Of a DNA stretch of 64,000 nt, positions 1 through 10,882 are shown in pieces; position 1 is the first letter of the stretch; each line of letters begins with the position of its first letter. A program made the translations under genes and the position numbers. The stretch comes from Streptomyces zaomyceticus (GTDB lineage Bacteria; Actinomycetota; Actinomycetes; Streptomycetales; Streptomycetaceae), in contig NZ_BNBZ01000001.1 in NCBI RefSeq assembly GCF_014656215.1, positions 248,001 through 312,000 of the forward strand, in the 5' to 3' direction. The notes beneath the pieces are model-generated. The model did no database searches and was not told the DNA's origin. It was given only the letters and a program-made list of their open reading frames with translations.

Positions 1-108
1 CGTCATCCGCAGGGGGTGGGCGTACGCCCGCAGGGCTCGCGGGTCGGTGAGTCGAATACTGCGGGGCTGCTCGCCCTCGGGCTGAGCGTCACTGATCTCC
101 TCCGGCAT
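1..108 (-). CDS. ArsR-like winged-helix regulator, N-terminus only
   Basis: The first 36 codons of a gene that runs off the left edge of the window. The visible residues end in RALRAYAHPLRMT. This is the typical opening helix of ArsR/MarR-like winged-helix repressors of actinobacteria, which normally continues into a helix-turn-helix that reads promoter DNA. The ATG at 108 is preceded at exactly 6 nt by a TACCTT -10 box, so the mRNA is probably leaderless. The arrangement of operator-like pentamers inside this promoter suggests autorepression. The family call rests on this short stretch, so the ligand and target are unknown. Confidence 0.72.
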   Translation of the reverse strand, partial: MPEEISDAQPEGEQPRSIRLTDPRALRAYAHPLRMT

Positions 109-114
109 GATGGA

Positions 115-143
115 AAGGTATCTTTAGAAAGACTTCTTTACAA
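115..143 (-). promoter_or_regulatory. promoter with overlapping operator for the ArsR-like gene
   Basis: Reading the minus strand there is a -35 TTGTAA (138-143), a 17-nt spacer (121-137) and a -10 TACCTT (115-120), then 6 nt to the ATG. The spacer and the end of the -35 box hold three AAAGA/TCTTT pentamers in alternating orientation with 2-nt gaps (121-125, 128-132, 135-139). Such a symmetric AT-rich island in otherwise very GC-rich DNA is the expected form of a repressor operator placed to block RNA polymerase. This is inferred from sequence only. Confidence 0.6.
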
Positions 144-161
144 GGGTTCTCCCCCGGCGAT

Positions 162-2822
162 TCAGCCTCCCCCCGGTACGGCCACGAGCCCTGCCCCCGC
201 TCCCACGACCGCGATCGCCCCGTCCCGATCGGTACGCAGCACGCGCGCCCCACCCGCCCGCAACGACTCCAGCGTCCGGGGCGAGGGATGCCCGTACGGG
301 TTGTCACGCCCGCTCGACACCAGGGCGAGTCGGGGCCGTACGGCCCGTATCAGCCCCGGATCCTGGTGCGCGGAACCGTGGTGGGCCACCTTGAGCACAT
401 CCACCGGCGCGAGCCCCGGACGGGCGCGCAGCAGGGCCCGCTGGGCCGGCGGCTCCAGATCGCCGAGAAGCAACAGGGTCAGCCCGCCGGCCGCCCGGAC
501 GAGCAGCGTGACACTGGCGTCGTTCGGCCCGCCGGACGCCTCGCCGAAGCCGACCGACCGCCCCCGGGAAACCACCCCGGAACCACCCCTCGCGGTCGCC
601 TCTTCCGCCCCCTCCGCGGCGCCCGTGGCCGTCGGCCACAGCACCGTCCACTCCAGCGCCCCGACCCTCCGTCGCTCCCCCGCCTCCGCGTGGATCAGCG
701 GGACCCGCGCGGCCGCCGCCGTCCGCCGTACGAACGCCGCCTGGGCGGGCGGCTCCTCCAGCCCCGTCGTCTGGATCGCCCCCACCGACCGCCCCCGCAA
801 CACCCCCGGCAATCCGGCCACATGATCCGCGTGGAAGTGGGTCAACACCAGCAACGGAACCCGCCTCACCCCGAGTTCACGCAGACAGCGATCCACCGCT
901 ACGGGGTCGGGGCCCGCGTCCACCACGACGGCCGCGTCCCCACCCGCCGCGAGAACGGTGGCATCCCCCTGCCCCACCTGGCACATCGCGAAGACCCAGC
1001 CCGGCGGCGGCCAACCGGTGGCCCACCGGGTCAGCGGCGCCGGTCTCACCACCACGAGCAGAAGCACCACGACGACGAGGACACCGACCGGCCCCCGATG
1101 CGGCAGCCTGCGCACCGCGAGCACCACCAGCGCGGTGAGCAGGGCAAGGACGAGGCCACCCCACCACCCACCGGGCCAGGACAGCTCCGCCCCCGGCAGG
1201 GCCGCCCCGGTGCGGGCCACCCGCGCGATCCATCCGGCGGGCCATCCCGCCACCCACGCCACGCCCTCCGCGGCCGGTGCCCAGACCGGTGCCAGGGCGA
1301 GCGCGGCGAAGCCGAGCACCGTCGCGGGCGCCACCGCGAGTTCGGCGAACAGGTTCGCCGGGATCGCGACCAGGCTCACCCGGGCGGCGAAGACCACCAC
1401 CACGGGCGCGCACACCGCCTGCGCCGCCAGGCAGGCCGCCAGCGCCTCCGCCGGCCCACCCGGCACCCCGCGCCGCCGCAACGCCTCGCTCCAGCGCGGG
1501 GCCACCGTCAGGAGGGCACCGGTGGCGAGGACCGACAGCAGGAATCCATAACTCCGCGCGAGCCAGGGGTCGTGGAGCACAAGGACGAGAACGGCGGCGG
1601 CCAGCGCCGGGATCAGCGATCTCCGCCGACCGGTGCCGATCGCCAGCAGCACCACGAATCCGCAGGCCGCGGCGCGCAGCACGCTCGGATCGGGCCGGCA
1701 GACGACCACGAAGGCGAGCGTCAACGCACCCCCGGCCACCGCGGTCAGCCGCAGCGACAACCCCAGCCGGGGCGCGAGCCCGCCCCGCTCCACCTGATGC
1801 GCCCGCCCCGGACGGCCGACGAGCAGAAGCAACACCACTGACAGATTGCTTCCGGACACAGCGAGCAGGTGCGTGAGATCGGTCGCCTCGAAGGCGTGCC
1901 GCAGCTCGGGTCCGATCCGCGAGGTGTCCCCGACGACCAGTCCGGGCAGCAGGGCCCGCGCGTCCGGGCCGAGTCCGTCGGTCGCCCGCCGCAGCCCGGC
2001 GCGCAGCTCCCCCGCCGTCCGTTGCAGCGCGCTCGGCGGGCCGATGATCCGAGGCGGTCCGGCCCCCCGGACCTTGAGCACCGCCGCGAAGGGATCACCG
2101 GGGTGCGAAGGCGGCACGAGCCGGGCGCCGACCTTCAGCCGGGTGGAGGGCAGCAGTCGCAGCCACGCGTCCCGTCCCTCCCCCGGCGGCACGATCAGCA
2201 GGACCGGCGCCCTGGTCCGGTGGACCGTGCCGTCCGACCGCTCGACCCTGGTCACCTCGCCGTTCAGAACGACGGAGACCGGGACCGTCTCGCTGCCCCG
2301 CACCCGGGACCGGGTGAGCCGGGGATCGGACGTCACCGTCACCTCCAGCTGCGCCCGCGCGTACTCCTGCGCCAGGGCCGGTACGGGACCGCGCCGCAGG
2401 TCCGCCGCGTGGAGCCCGGCCGAGGTGGCCCCGGCGGCGGCACACAGCAGGACCCCGGCACACGCGGTCGCACGCAACCGCCCCCCGGACGTGCTCCGTC
2501 GCATCCGCCCTTCAGCCACACCATCGGCAAGGCCCGCGCCACCCGCGGCGCCCTGTTCGTCCACACCGCTCTCGCCGGACGCCCCGCCGAGCCACCGGGC
2601 CGAGGCCGACGTCAGCAGAACGGCGGCTCCCAGCACACAGACCACGACACCGGCGACCGTCCACCATCCGGCCACACCCACGGCGCAGGCAGCCGCCACC
2701 CAGGCCGCCACCGCGAGCGGAACAAGGCGCAGATCGGCGGGCCCCTCCTCCCAGGAAGGCTTCCGGATGCCCCTCTCCTCCGCCGCGGCCTCGGGCGCGG
2801 CCGTCGTCCCGTCACGGTTCAT
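162..2822 (-). CDS. comEC: ComEC/Rec2-type DNA-uptake channel protein
   Basis: An 886-residue polytopic membrane protein. The N-terminal half has several hydrophobic helices and the Competence domain. The C-terminal third is a metallo-beta-lactamase-like domain with the motif THFHADHVAGLPGVL near residue 660, which has the HxHxDH metal-site pattern. In naturally competent bacteria ComEC forms the inner-membrane channel for single-stranded DNA and the MBL domain may be a nuclease. The ATG overlaps the comEA stop as ATGA, so the two are translationally coupled. Streptomyces is not known as classically competent, so the role here (DNA uptake or nucleotide scavenging) is open. Confidence 0.93.
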   Translation of the reverse strand: MNRDGTTAAPEAAAEERGIRKPSWEEGPADLRLVPLAVAAWVAAACAVGVAGWWTVAGVVVCVLGAAVLLTSASARWLGGASGESGVDEQGAAGGAGLADGVAEGRMRRSTSGGRLRATACAGVLLCAAAGATSAGLHAADLRRGPVPALAQEYARAQLEVTVTSDPRLTRSRVRGSETVPVSVVLNGEVTRVERSDGTVHRTRAPVLLIVPPGEGRDAWLRLLPSTRLKVGARLVPPSHPGDPFAAVLKVRGAGPPRIIGPPSALQRTAGELRAGLRRATDGLGPDARALLPGLVVGDTSRIGPELRHAFEATDLTHLLAVSGSNLSVVLLLLVGRPGRAHQVERGGLAPRLGLSLRLTAVAGGALTLAFVVVCRPDPSVLRAAACGFVVLLAIGTGRRRSLIPALAAAVLVLVLHDPWLARSYGFLLSVLATGALLTVAPRWSEALRRRGVPGGPAEALAACLAAQAVCAPVVVVFAARVSLVAIPANLFAELAVAPATVLGFAALALAPVWAPAAEGVAWVAGWPAGWIARVARTGAALPGAELSWPGGWWGGLVLALLTALVVLAVRRLPHRGPVGVLVVVVLLLVVVRPAPLTRWATGWPPPGWVFAMCQVGQGDATVLAAGGDAAVVVDAGPDPVAVDRCLRELGVRRVPLLVLTHFHADHVAGLPGVLRGRSVGAIQTTGLEEPPAQAAFVRRTAAAARVPLIHAEAGERRRVGALEWTVLWPTATGAAEGAEEATARGGSGVVSRGRSVGFGEASGGPNDASVTLLVRAAGGLTLLLLGDLEPPAQRALLRARPGLAPVDVLKVAHHGSAHQDPGLIRAVRPRLALVSSGRDNPYGHPSPRTLESLRAGGARVLRTDRDGAIAVVGAGAGLVAVPGGG

Positions 2823-3835
2823 GGCCGGACCAGCGGTTCGAGGTCGGCGAACCGTCGCTCACCGATGCCGTTGACCTCCCGCAGCTCCCCGACCGACCGG
2901 AAACCGCCGTGCTCCGTGCGGTGGTCGACGATGTGCCGGGCGAGGACAGGACCGACGCCCGGGAGGGTGTCGAGCTGCTCCGCCGTGGCCGTGTTGAGGC
3001 TCAACGGCACCCCGGGTCCGCCGCCAACGGACCCGCCCCCCGCATCCGAGCCGTGGCCGCCGACCGGCAGCCCCGGCAGGCCGACGAGGACCTGCTCACC
3101 GTCGAAGAGAACGCGGGCCCGGTTGAGTCCGGTGAGATCCGCGTCGGGCTTCGCCCCGCCCGCGGCGCGCAGGGCGTCCGCCACCCGCGAGCCCGCCGGC
3201 AGGGTCAGCACCCCGGGCCTGCGCACCTTGCCGGCGACGTCGACGATCACCCTCGCGCCACCTGCCGCCGGCCCCGGCCCGGACACCGCCCCTGCCCCGG
3301 ACCCGACTCCGGCTCCGACTCCCGCTCCCGGCCCGGCGCGGGTCGCCGGCGCGGCCGCCACAGGCGCGGCGCGAACGAACTCGGGAGCGCGCACCGGCTC
3401 CGGCCGTCCCGTCCAGAAGTATCCGAAGGCGAGCCCGGCGGCCACGATCAGGACGACCGTCAGTGCGGCCAGCGTCCTCGGTTCCAGCCCGCACCGCGTC
3501 TGCACCCACACCGGGGCCCGCTCCCACAGCGCCGCCCTCAACCGCGCCCCGGCCCCGGGCGGGGATCCACGCTCCACCGCCTGAGGCGCCTCCCGCACCC
3601 CGGTACCGGCCGTCACCACCCCCGGCGACGCCGCCGGGAACAGCGCGTCCCCTCGCCGCCGTACGACGGCCTCGGGATCCGTGACCGCCCTGCGGACCCG
3701 GGTCCGCCTCCTGGCCCGCCCGGGAGCCGCGCCGCGCGCTCCCGGGCGGCTCCGCCCGTCGGAGCCCGGCGCCCTGCCTGGCCCGCCGGTCGGAGCGCCG
3801 GGGGCGGTCGATGCGATGCGTGTACGAAGAGTCAT
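2819..3835 (-). CDS. comEA: ComEA-like helix-hairpin-helix DNA-binding protein
   Basis: About 338 residues. A long Arg/Pro/Ala-rich N-terminal tail is followed by one membrane helix (LTVVLIVAAGLAFGYF), then an Ala/Pro/Gly linker, a SLBB domain (VIVDVAGKVRRPGVLTLP) and a C-terminal ComEA helix-hairpin-helix (LNTATAEQLDTLPGVGPVLA). The family binds incoming double-stranded DNA outside the membrane and hands it to ComEC, whose gene overlaps by 4 nt downstream. The cytoplasmic tail is longer than in Firmicutes ComEA. I chose the ATG at 3835; an in-frame GTG at 3856 would add 7 residues, and neither start has a clear ribosome binding site. Confidence 0.9.
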   Translation of the reverse strand: MTLRTRIASTAPGAPTGGPGRAPGSDGRSRPGARGAAPGRARRRTRVRRAVTDPEAVVRRRGDALFPAASPGVVTAGTGVREAPQAVERGSPPGAGARLRAALWERAPVWVQTRCGLEPRTLAALTVVLIVAAGLAFGYFWTGRPEPVRAPEFVRAAPVAAAPATRAGPGAGVGAGVGSGAGAVSGPGPAAGGARVIVDVAGKVRRPGVLTLPAGSRVADALRAAGGAKPDADLTGLNRARVLFDGEQVLVGLPGLPVGGHGSDAGGGSVGGGPGVPLSLNTATAEQLDTLPGVGPVLARHIVDHRTEHGGFRSVGELREVNGIGERRFADLEPLVRP

Positions 3836-4055
3836 GCAGGTGACGGTAGGAATCACCGGGACGCCGTGCGGGGCTCACTCACGATCCGTGGACAGGGAGC
3901 CCGCTGTGGAAAACTCCGTCACCCGCCCGGGGGACGGCGGCGCAGGCGACACGGACGGCATCGAACGACGGGCGGCGCGCCCCCGCAGGCACGACCGGCT
4001 CCACACGGCACGACGGGGACGACCGGCTCGACGCGGCCCGGCACCCGCGACCGGC

Positions 4056-4901
4056 TCAGCGCGGCGACACCACCACCGCGAGAAGCCCGGGGCCCGTGTG
4101 GGCGCCGATGACCGCACCCACCTCGCTGACGTGCAGTTCCGCGATTCCCGGTACCCGTTCCCTGAGCCGGTCCGCGAGGGCGTCGGCCCGCTCGGGCGCG
4201 GAGAGATGGTGGACCGCGATGTCGACGGCGCCGCTGCCGGCCCGCTCCACCGCGATCTCCTCGAGCCGGGCGATGGCCTTGGAGGCCGTCCGCACCTTCT
4301 CCCGCAGCTCGATCCGCCCGCCGTCGAGTTCGAGGAGCGGCTTCACCGCGAGGGCGGATCCGAGCAGCGCCTGTGCTGCCCCGATACGTCCGCCCCGGCG
4401 CAGATAGTCCAGGGTGTCGACGTAGAAGTACGCGGAGGTTCCCGCGGCGCGCTTCTCCGCCGCCGCGACGGCCTCGTCGAGCGAGCCGCCCGCCTCCGTG
4501 ACCTGCGCCGCCGCCAGGGCGCACAGGCCCAGCGCCATGCCGACCATGCGGGTGTCCACCACCCGCACGGGCACGGGGGCGTCCTTCGCGGCGAGCACGG
4601 CCGCGTCGTAGGTCCCGGAGATCTCGGCGGAGAGGTGGAGGGAGACGATGCCCTTCGCCCCGGCCTCGGCCGCCTCGCGGTAGGCCTCGGCGAAGATCTC
4701 GGGACTCGGCCGTGAGGTGGTGACGGACCGCTTCTTCTGCAGGGCCTCGACGAGCGCCTTGGCCGAGACCTCGGTGCCCTCCTCGAGGGCGCGGTCGCCG
4801 ATGACGACGGTCAGCGGGACCGTGGTGATGGCGTGCCGCTCCCTCGTCTGGCGTGGCAGGTAGGCCGTGGAATCGGTGACGATCGCGACATGCCGGGACA
4901 T
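4056..4901 (-). CDS. DegV family fatty-acid-binding protein
   Basis: 281 residues, the normal DegV length. The opening VAIVTDSTAYLP and the SVTTSRPSPEIF segment are DegV signatures. DegV/FakB proteins bind a fatty acid between two alpha/beta lobes, and in Firmicutes they present it to the kinase FakA. No FakA-like gene is visible here. The ATG at 4901 has no Shine-Dalgarno, but a TAACCT hexamer (4909-4914) lies 7 nt upstream, consistent with a leaderless transcript. About 220 nt without a gene separates it from comEA upstream-to-downstream. Confidence 0.9.
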   Translation of the reverse strand: MSRHVAIVTDSTAYLPRQTRERHAITTVPLTVVIGDRALEEGTEVSAKALVEALQKKRSVTTSRPSPEIFAEAYREAAEAGAKGIVSLHLSAEISGTYDAAVLAAKDAPVPVRVVDTRMVGMALGLCALAAAQVTEAGGSLDEAVAAAEKRAAGTSAYFYVDTLDYLRRGGRIGAAQALLGSALAVKPLLELDGGRIELREKVRTASKAIARLEEIAVERAGSGAVDIAVHHLSAPERADALADRLRERVPGIAELHVSEVGAVIGAHTGPGLLAVVVSPR

Positions 4902-4978
4902 GAGCGGGAGGTTACCCGCCGAGACCGCCGCACGGCAGCCCGGCCCCCTCCCCGGGGCACGACCGGTCGCCCGCTCCG

Positions 4979-5719
4979 TCAGGTGGTGGTCTCCGGCCGG
5001 GTCGACTTCTCCCAGGGGTAGGCGGTCCGTCGGGGGTCGGGCGCCGTGATGGCGGCCGGTTCTCCGGCCTCCGGACCCGCGTCACCGGAAGCGGCCCTCG
5101 GGGCCGTGCTCGCCGGGGTCGCTCCCGGTGCCGTGCCGTACGTGTCCTGCGTGGCGTGCGCGGCCTCAGGGCCCGTGGTCCAGTGCCGCAGCGCGCCCGC
5201 CTCGACGTCGATCTGCTCGCTGAGCATCGACAGGTCGCCCTCGGCGAACTTCAGGGCACGCTCCCGGGCGGCACGCCGCAGTGCGTCGGCCGAGCTCGTG
5301 ATCCGCTCGGTCCGCGCGGTGAGTTCGGGGAGCTGCCCGGAAACCCACGCCCGGTCGGGCTCCCGCTCCAGGCGCTTGAGGTCGCCGTCCAGTTCGATGC
5401 CGTGCGCGCTGAGCCGGTGGAACAGGTCGAGCGACTCCTTCAGCGAGGCGTCCTCGCCGACTCCGGCCTGCAGCGCCTCCTGGGTGGCCCGCATGGAGGT
5501 GCGCAGCGAGAGCCGCAGTCTGGCCAGCTCTCCGGCGACTCCGGTCTGGCCGAAGCTCTTGGCCCGCAGTGTGGTGTCCTCGACCGTGCGCCGAGCCTGG
5601 TCCAGCGTGCGGTCGACGCCGCGCTTGGTGGCCTTGACCGCCTTCACGGTGACGAAGACCCCCAGCGCCACGAAGGACAAGAAGAGCAGCGCCATGATCG
5701 TGATAATCGCGGCTTCCAT
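4979..5719 (-). CDS. single-pass membrane protein with coiled-coil-like domain
   Basis: 246 residues from the ATG at 5719, which follows a good GGAGG at the right distance; upstream in-frame codons are disregarded for that reason. The N-terminus is one membrane helix (IITIMALLFLSFVALGVFVTV). Then comes a charged, heptad-rich helical region (about 35-180) of the kind seen in cytoplasmic coiled-coil scaffolds, and a low-complexity Pro/Ala/Gly tail ending in YPWEKS. I do not recognise a named domain. It is a conserved-looking Streptomyces hypothetical, transcribed in the same direction as leuS and separated from it by a structured 141-nt gap. Confidence 0.8.
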   Translation of the reverse strand: MEAAIITIMALLFLSFVALGVFVTVKAVKATKRGVDRTLDQARRTVEDTTLRAKSFGQTGVAGELARLRLSLRTSMRATQEALQAGVGEDASLKESLDLFHRLSAHGIELDGDLKRLEREPDRAWVSGQLPELTARTERITSSADALRRAARERALKFAEGDLSMLSEQIDVEAGALRHWTTGPEAAHATQDTYGTAPGATPASTAPRAASGDAGPEAGEPAAITAPDPRRTAYPWEKSTRPETTT

Positions 5720-5779
5720 GTGCGCCCCTCCGGCGTCCGTCCGGTCCCCACGGATGTGGTCCCTCCACCGTAAACGGAA

Positions 5780-5835
5780 CGGGCAGGCCAGTGGTTCCAT
5801 CGGAACCCCCAACCTGCCCGTAGGGGAAACCCCTA
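5780..5835. other. stacked inverted repeats downstream of leuS
   Basis: Three nested or adjacent inverted repeats lie between leuS and the next gene: CGGGCAGG/CCTGCCCG (5780-5787 and 5813-5820) enclosing GGTTCC-ATC-GGAACC (5793-5807), and TAGGGG-AAA-CCCCTA (5821-5835). As RNA they would make a stable leuS 3' structure and probable terminator. As DNA the GGTTCC dyad could be a protein site ahead of the 246-residue membrane protein gene. There is no T-run. Confidence 0.45.
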
Positions 5836-5860
5836 TGTGCCGCCGAGCGGCGACGTACCG

Positions 5861-8746
<2,886 letters not shown>

Positions 8747-8802
8747 GGTCCTTGAAGCTCCATCGATCGTCTCTGCCCACTGCCACGGACTGCCGTGAAA
8801 TG

Positions 8803-8827
8803 AAAAATCCCCTCGCACAGGAGGGGA
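8803..8827 (-). terminator. leuS leader attenuator hairpin
   Basis: On the minus strand TCCCCTC (8821-8827) pairs with GAGGGGA (8808-8814) across a 6-nt loop, and five Ts follow immediately (8803-8807). This is a textbook intrinsic terminator, unusual in Streptomyces for its T-run. It sits between the Leu-rich leader ORF and the leuS start, 45 nt after the leader stop and 56 nt before leuS. A small dyad GACAG-n4-CTGTC (8843-8856) lies between leader and terminator and may act as a pause or competing hairpin. The competing antiterminator pairing could not be resolved by eye. Confidence 0.72.
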
Positions 8828-8871
8828 CGCCGCGCCGACTCCGACAGATGTCTGTCATCCGCCGGGACTGA

Positions 8872-8910
8872 TCAGCGCGGCTCGGTAAGCAGAAGGCGTA
8901 CGGCACGCAT
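8872..8910 (-). CDS. leucine leader peptide of leuS (12 aa)
   Basis: A 12-codon ORF encoding MRAVRLLLTEPR. Codons 6-8 are CTT CTG CTT; CTT is very rarely used in this GC-rich genome, which makes a ribosome at this point sensitive to scarcity of charged tRNA-Leu. It is followed by the attenuator hairpin and then leuS. There is no Shine-Dalgarno, but a TACCCT -10-like box ends exactly 6 nt before the ATG, so the leader is probably translated from a leaderless transcript. Leader peptides of this type are well established for amino-acid operons. Its function here is inferred from architecture. Confidence 0.7.
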   Translation of the reverse strand: MRAVRLLLTEPR

Positions 8911-8916
8911 GGCGCC

Positions 8917-8922
8917 AGGGTA
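8917..8922 (-). promoter_or_regulatory. -10 box of leuS leader transcript
   Basis: TACCCT fits the TANNNT form used by Streptomyces housekeeping promoters and lies 6 nt before the leader-peptide ATG. The -35 region (around 8941-8946) is a poor match. The placement implies transcription starting at or next to the leader ATG. Confidence 0.45.
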
Positions 8923-9073
8923 CCGCAGGGCCCGAGCGGGGCGCACCGACGTTCCACGGAGCGGAGCCGCGGAGAGCCGAGCCCTGTCGCGGAGATCTGA
9001 GCTGCGAAGAGGGGGGCGTGACAAGTGGGGCCGTGGCGAGAGGGACCGTGACAAGCGAGTGGGCCCGAACACG

Positions 9074-9110
9074 AAGAAGCGGGCCACCCTATCCGGGTGA
9101 CCCGCTTCTT
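9074..9110 (-). terminator. terminator after tRNA-Ala copy 1
   Basis: A 16-bp stem (9074-9089 with 9095-9110) contains one G-U pair and has a 5-nt loop. It begins a few nucleotides after the tRNA 3' end. It isolates the tRNA from the leuS leader transcript further along the same strand. The arms are nearly symmetric, so it could work in both directions. Confidence 0.75.
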
Positions 9111-9115
9111 TTCTG

Positions 9116-9188
9116 TGGAGCTAAGGAGAATTGAACTCCTGACCTCCTGCATGCCATGCAGGCGCTCTACCAACTGAGCTATAGCCCC
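9116..9188 (-). tRNA. tRNA-Ala, anticodon GGC
   Basis: A 73-nt gene. The acceptor stem GGGGCTA/TAGCTCC, a D-arm with AGCTC, the anticodon stem CCTGC/GCAGG around the loop ATGGCAT (anticodon GGC) and the T-arm GGAGTTCAATTCTCC all fold normally. The 3' CCA is not encoded. It reads GCC codons, the commonest Ala codon in this genome. An identical copy lies at 13330-13402. Confidence 0.97.
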
Positions 9189-9236
9189 TTGCTTGTTTCC
9201 GTCTCCGTTTCGGTTTCCGTCGCGGCGACAGACAGA

Positions 9237-9266
9237 ACATTAACCGGCTTCCCGGCAGATCTCCAA
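9237..9266 (-). promoter_or_regulatory. probable promoter of tRNA-Ala copy 1
   Basis: On the minus strand there is TTGGAG (9261-9266), an 18-nt spacer and TAATGT (9237-9242), giving a short leader of about 40 nt before the tRNA. It lies in the divergent gap shared with the GT87 gene. Confidence 0.42.
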
Positions 9267-9312
9267 ATCGATTCTCGGGACCCTCCTGACCTGCCCGGTA
9301 GGGTCGCCGACT

Positions 9313-10533
9313 GTGTCCGTCTCCGTGCTCTCCAAAACCCGCGCCCGGCCGTGGCCCCTGGCCACCGCCGCGGCGGTCTGCCTGCTCTCGTTCGCGGCCT
9401 TCTGGGTGGCGCAACGCCTCGCCCACGTGAACATGCTCGACGTCATGGTCTACCGGGCGGAGGGCGAGACGGTGCGGGCCGGTGGCGACCTGTACGCGAT
9501 GCGCGCCACGTCGGCGAACCTCGGCATGACCTACCCGCCCTTCGCCGCCCTGCTGTTCGTCCCGCTGACCCTGGTGAGCGTGCCCGTGATGCGCACGCTC
9601 GCCACGGCGGGGAACCTGCTCCTGGTGGTCGCGCTGGTCCAGCTGTCGCTCCAGTTGGTCCGCCCGTCGCTCTCCCGTACGGACCTGTGGCGTACGACAC
9701 TGTGGGTCGCGGCCGTCGTGGTCTGGTGCGAGCCGGTGTGGACGACCCTGCGGTACGGGCAGATCAACCTGCTCATAGCGGTGGCGGTGCTCTGGGACCT
9801 CACCCGGCGCCAGGGCAGCCGCTGGGCCGGCCTGGGCATCGGCCTGGCGACGGCGGTGAAGCTCACACCGGGACTCTTCGTGGTCCTGCTGCTCGTCGCG
9901 GGGCTGCTGCTGTGGCGCGGGGACCGGGGCTGGAACCAGTGGCTGCGCACGGCGGTGACGGCGACCGGTGTGTTCCTGGTGACGACGCTGGCCGTGGCGC
10001 TGGCCCTCCCCGCGGACTCGAAGCGGTTCTGGACGGAGACCCTGTTCGAGACCGGCCGGGTCGGTTTCGCCGAGGAGACCGCCAACCAGTCGATCCGCGG
10101 GGTCCTGGCCCGGCTGATGCACACCGACGACCCGGGCATGTGGTGGGCGGTGACCGCGGCCCTCCTGGGCGGCCTGGCGATGGTTCTCGCGGTGCGGGCC
10201 GCGGTGCGGGGCGACAAGGCGGTGGCGGTGGTCGTCTGCGCGTTCACGGCGCTGATGATCAGCCCTATCTCGTGGTCCCACCACTGGGTCTGGTGCGTGC
10301 CGCTGCTGATCCTGCTCGCGGACCGCGCCACGCGCACGTGGCCGGTGACGGGGACGGTGGCCCTGGTCTTCGCCTCGTTCGCGCTGTGGTGGGTTCCGCA
10401 CGACCCGGGCCGGCCCGAACTGGACCAGAACGCGGGTCAGATGGTGCTGTCCGCCGTCTATCCGCTGACGACGGCGGCGCTGCTCGTGGGGTACATGCTG
10501 ACGCTGCGGCGTCAGGCCGTGGCGAAGGAGTAG
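9313..10533 (+). CDS. GT87 family membrane glycosyltransferase
   Basis: 406 residues with about ten hydrophobic helices and the pattern of GT87/DUF2029 polyprenyl-phosphate-mannose-dependent alpha-mannosyltransferases (the PimE-like family). An acidic residue follows the first helix in the periplasmic loop (NMLDVMVYRAEG), where the family keeps its catalytic Asp. Other family-like segments are MTYPPFAALLF and RYGQINLL. It should add mannose from a lipid-linked donor on the outer face of the membrane. The GTG start at 9313 is preceded by TAGGGT 8 nt upstream, a possible leaderless arrangement. The 3' end overlaps the convergent zinc-ribbon gene by 22 nt. The acceptor is unknown. Confidence 0.88.
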   Translation: MSVSVLSKTRARPWPLATAAAVCLLSFAAFWVAQRLAHVNMLDVMVYRAEGETVRAGGDLYAMRATSANLGMTYPPFAALLFVPLTLVSVPVMRTLATAGNLLLVVALVQLSLQLVRPSLSRTDLWRTTLWVAAVVVWCEPVWTTLRYGQINLLIAVAVLWDLTRRQGSRWAGLGIGLATAVKLTPGLFVVLLLVAGLLLWRGDRGWNQWLRTAVTATGVFLVTTLAVALALPADSKRFWTETLFETGRVGFAEETANQSIRGVLARLMHTDDPGMWWAVTAALLGGLAMVLAVRAAVRGDKAVAVVVCAFTALMISPISWSHHWVWCVPLLILLADRATRTWPVTGTVALVFASFALWWVPHDPGRPELDQNAGQMVLSAVYPLTTAALLVGYMLTLRRQAVAKE

Positions 10534-10745
10534 AACCGCTTGAGGGTGCAGTGCTCGTCGAGGAGCCGGCCGTAGATCGGCTCCCCCTCCAGCTCGCGGT
10601 ACGTCTCGATGGGGTCGCCTTTTATGATCAGCGCCCGCGCGCACTCCTCGCACCAGTACTGGAACCCCGGGTTGACGGGGTCCATGTCCCGGACAATGGG
10701 CGTGCCGCTGCCGCACCAGTCGCATTTCCGCCTGTGTGCACCCAT
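10512..10745 (-). CDS. 77-aa CxxC...CxxC zinc-ribbon-like protein
   Basis: A 77-residue soluble protein with cysteines at 8, 11, 32 and 35, spaced as two CxxC knuckles 20 residues apart, which is the layout of a structural zinc ribbon. The rest is acidic/basic with no membrane segment (QYWCEECARALIIKGDPIET). It starts 3 nt after the stop of a 42-aa Cys-motif ORF on the same strand, so the two are probably co-translated. It overlaps the GT87 3' end tail-to-tail. Function unknown; small actinobacterial zinc ribbons often bind nucleic acid or sigma/anti-sigma partners, but nothing here shows that. Confidence 0.82.
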   Translation of the reverse strand: MGAHRRKCDWCGSGTPIVRDMDPVNPGFQYWCEECARALIIKGDPIETYRELEGEPIYGRLLDEHCTLKRFYSFATA

Positions 10746-10748
10746 CAG

Positions 10749-10877
10749 TCAGCTCCAGCTGTGGCCGCAGGCTGTGCACCCATAGGACACCCCGCCGTTG
10801 TCGCCGAGCACTTGGGCCACCCTCCCGTCCGGATTCTCGTCCCCCTCCGGCCGTCCGATTCTGCCACGGCCTCGCAA
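10749..10877 (-). CDS. 42-aa C-terminal CxxCGH mini-protein
   Basis: A short ORF ending in GGVSYGCTACGHSWS, with Cys34, Cys37 and His39 forming one zinc knuckle. No ATG is available; TTG at 10877 is the best candidate but has no clear ribosome binding site, so the start is uncertain. It ends 3 nt before the 77-residue zinc-ribbon gene and begins 5 nt after the MFS stop codon on the same strand, so all three may form one transcript. The very regular ending and position argue for real coding. It may dimerise to complete a zinc site. Confidence 0.5.
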   Translation of the reverse strand: MRGRGRIGRPEGDENPDGRVAQVLGDNGGVSYGCTACGHSWS

Positions 10878-10882
10878 GAGGG

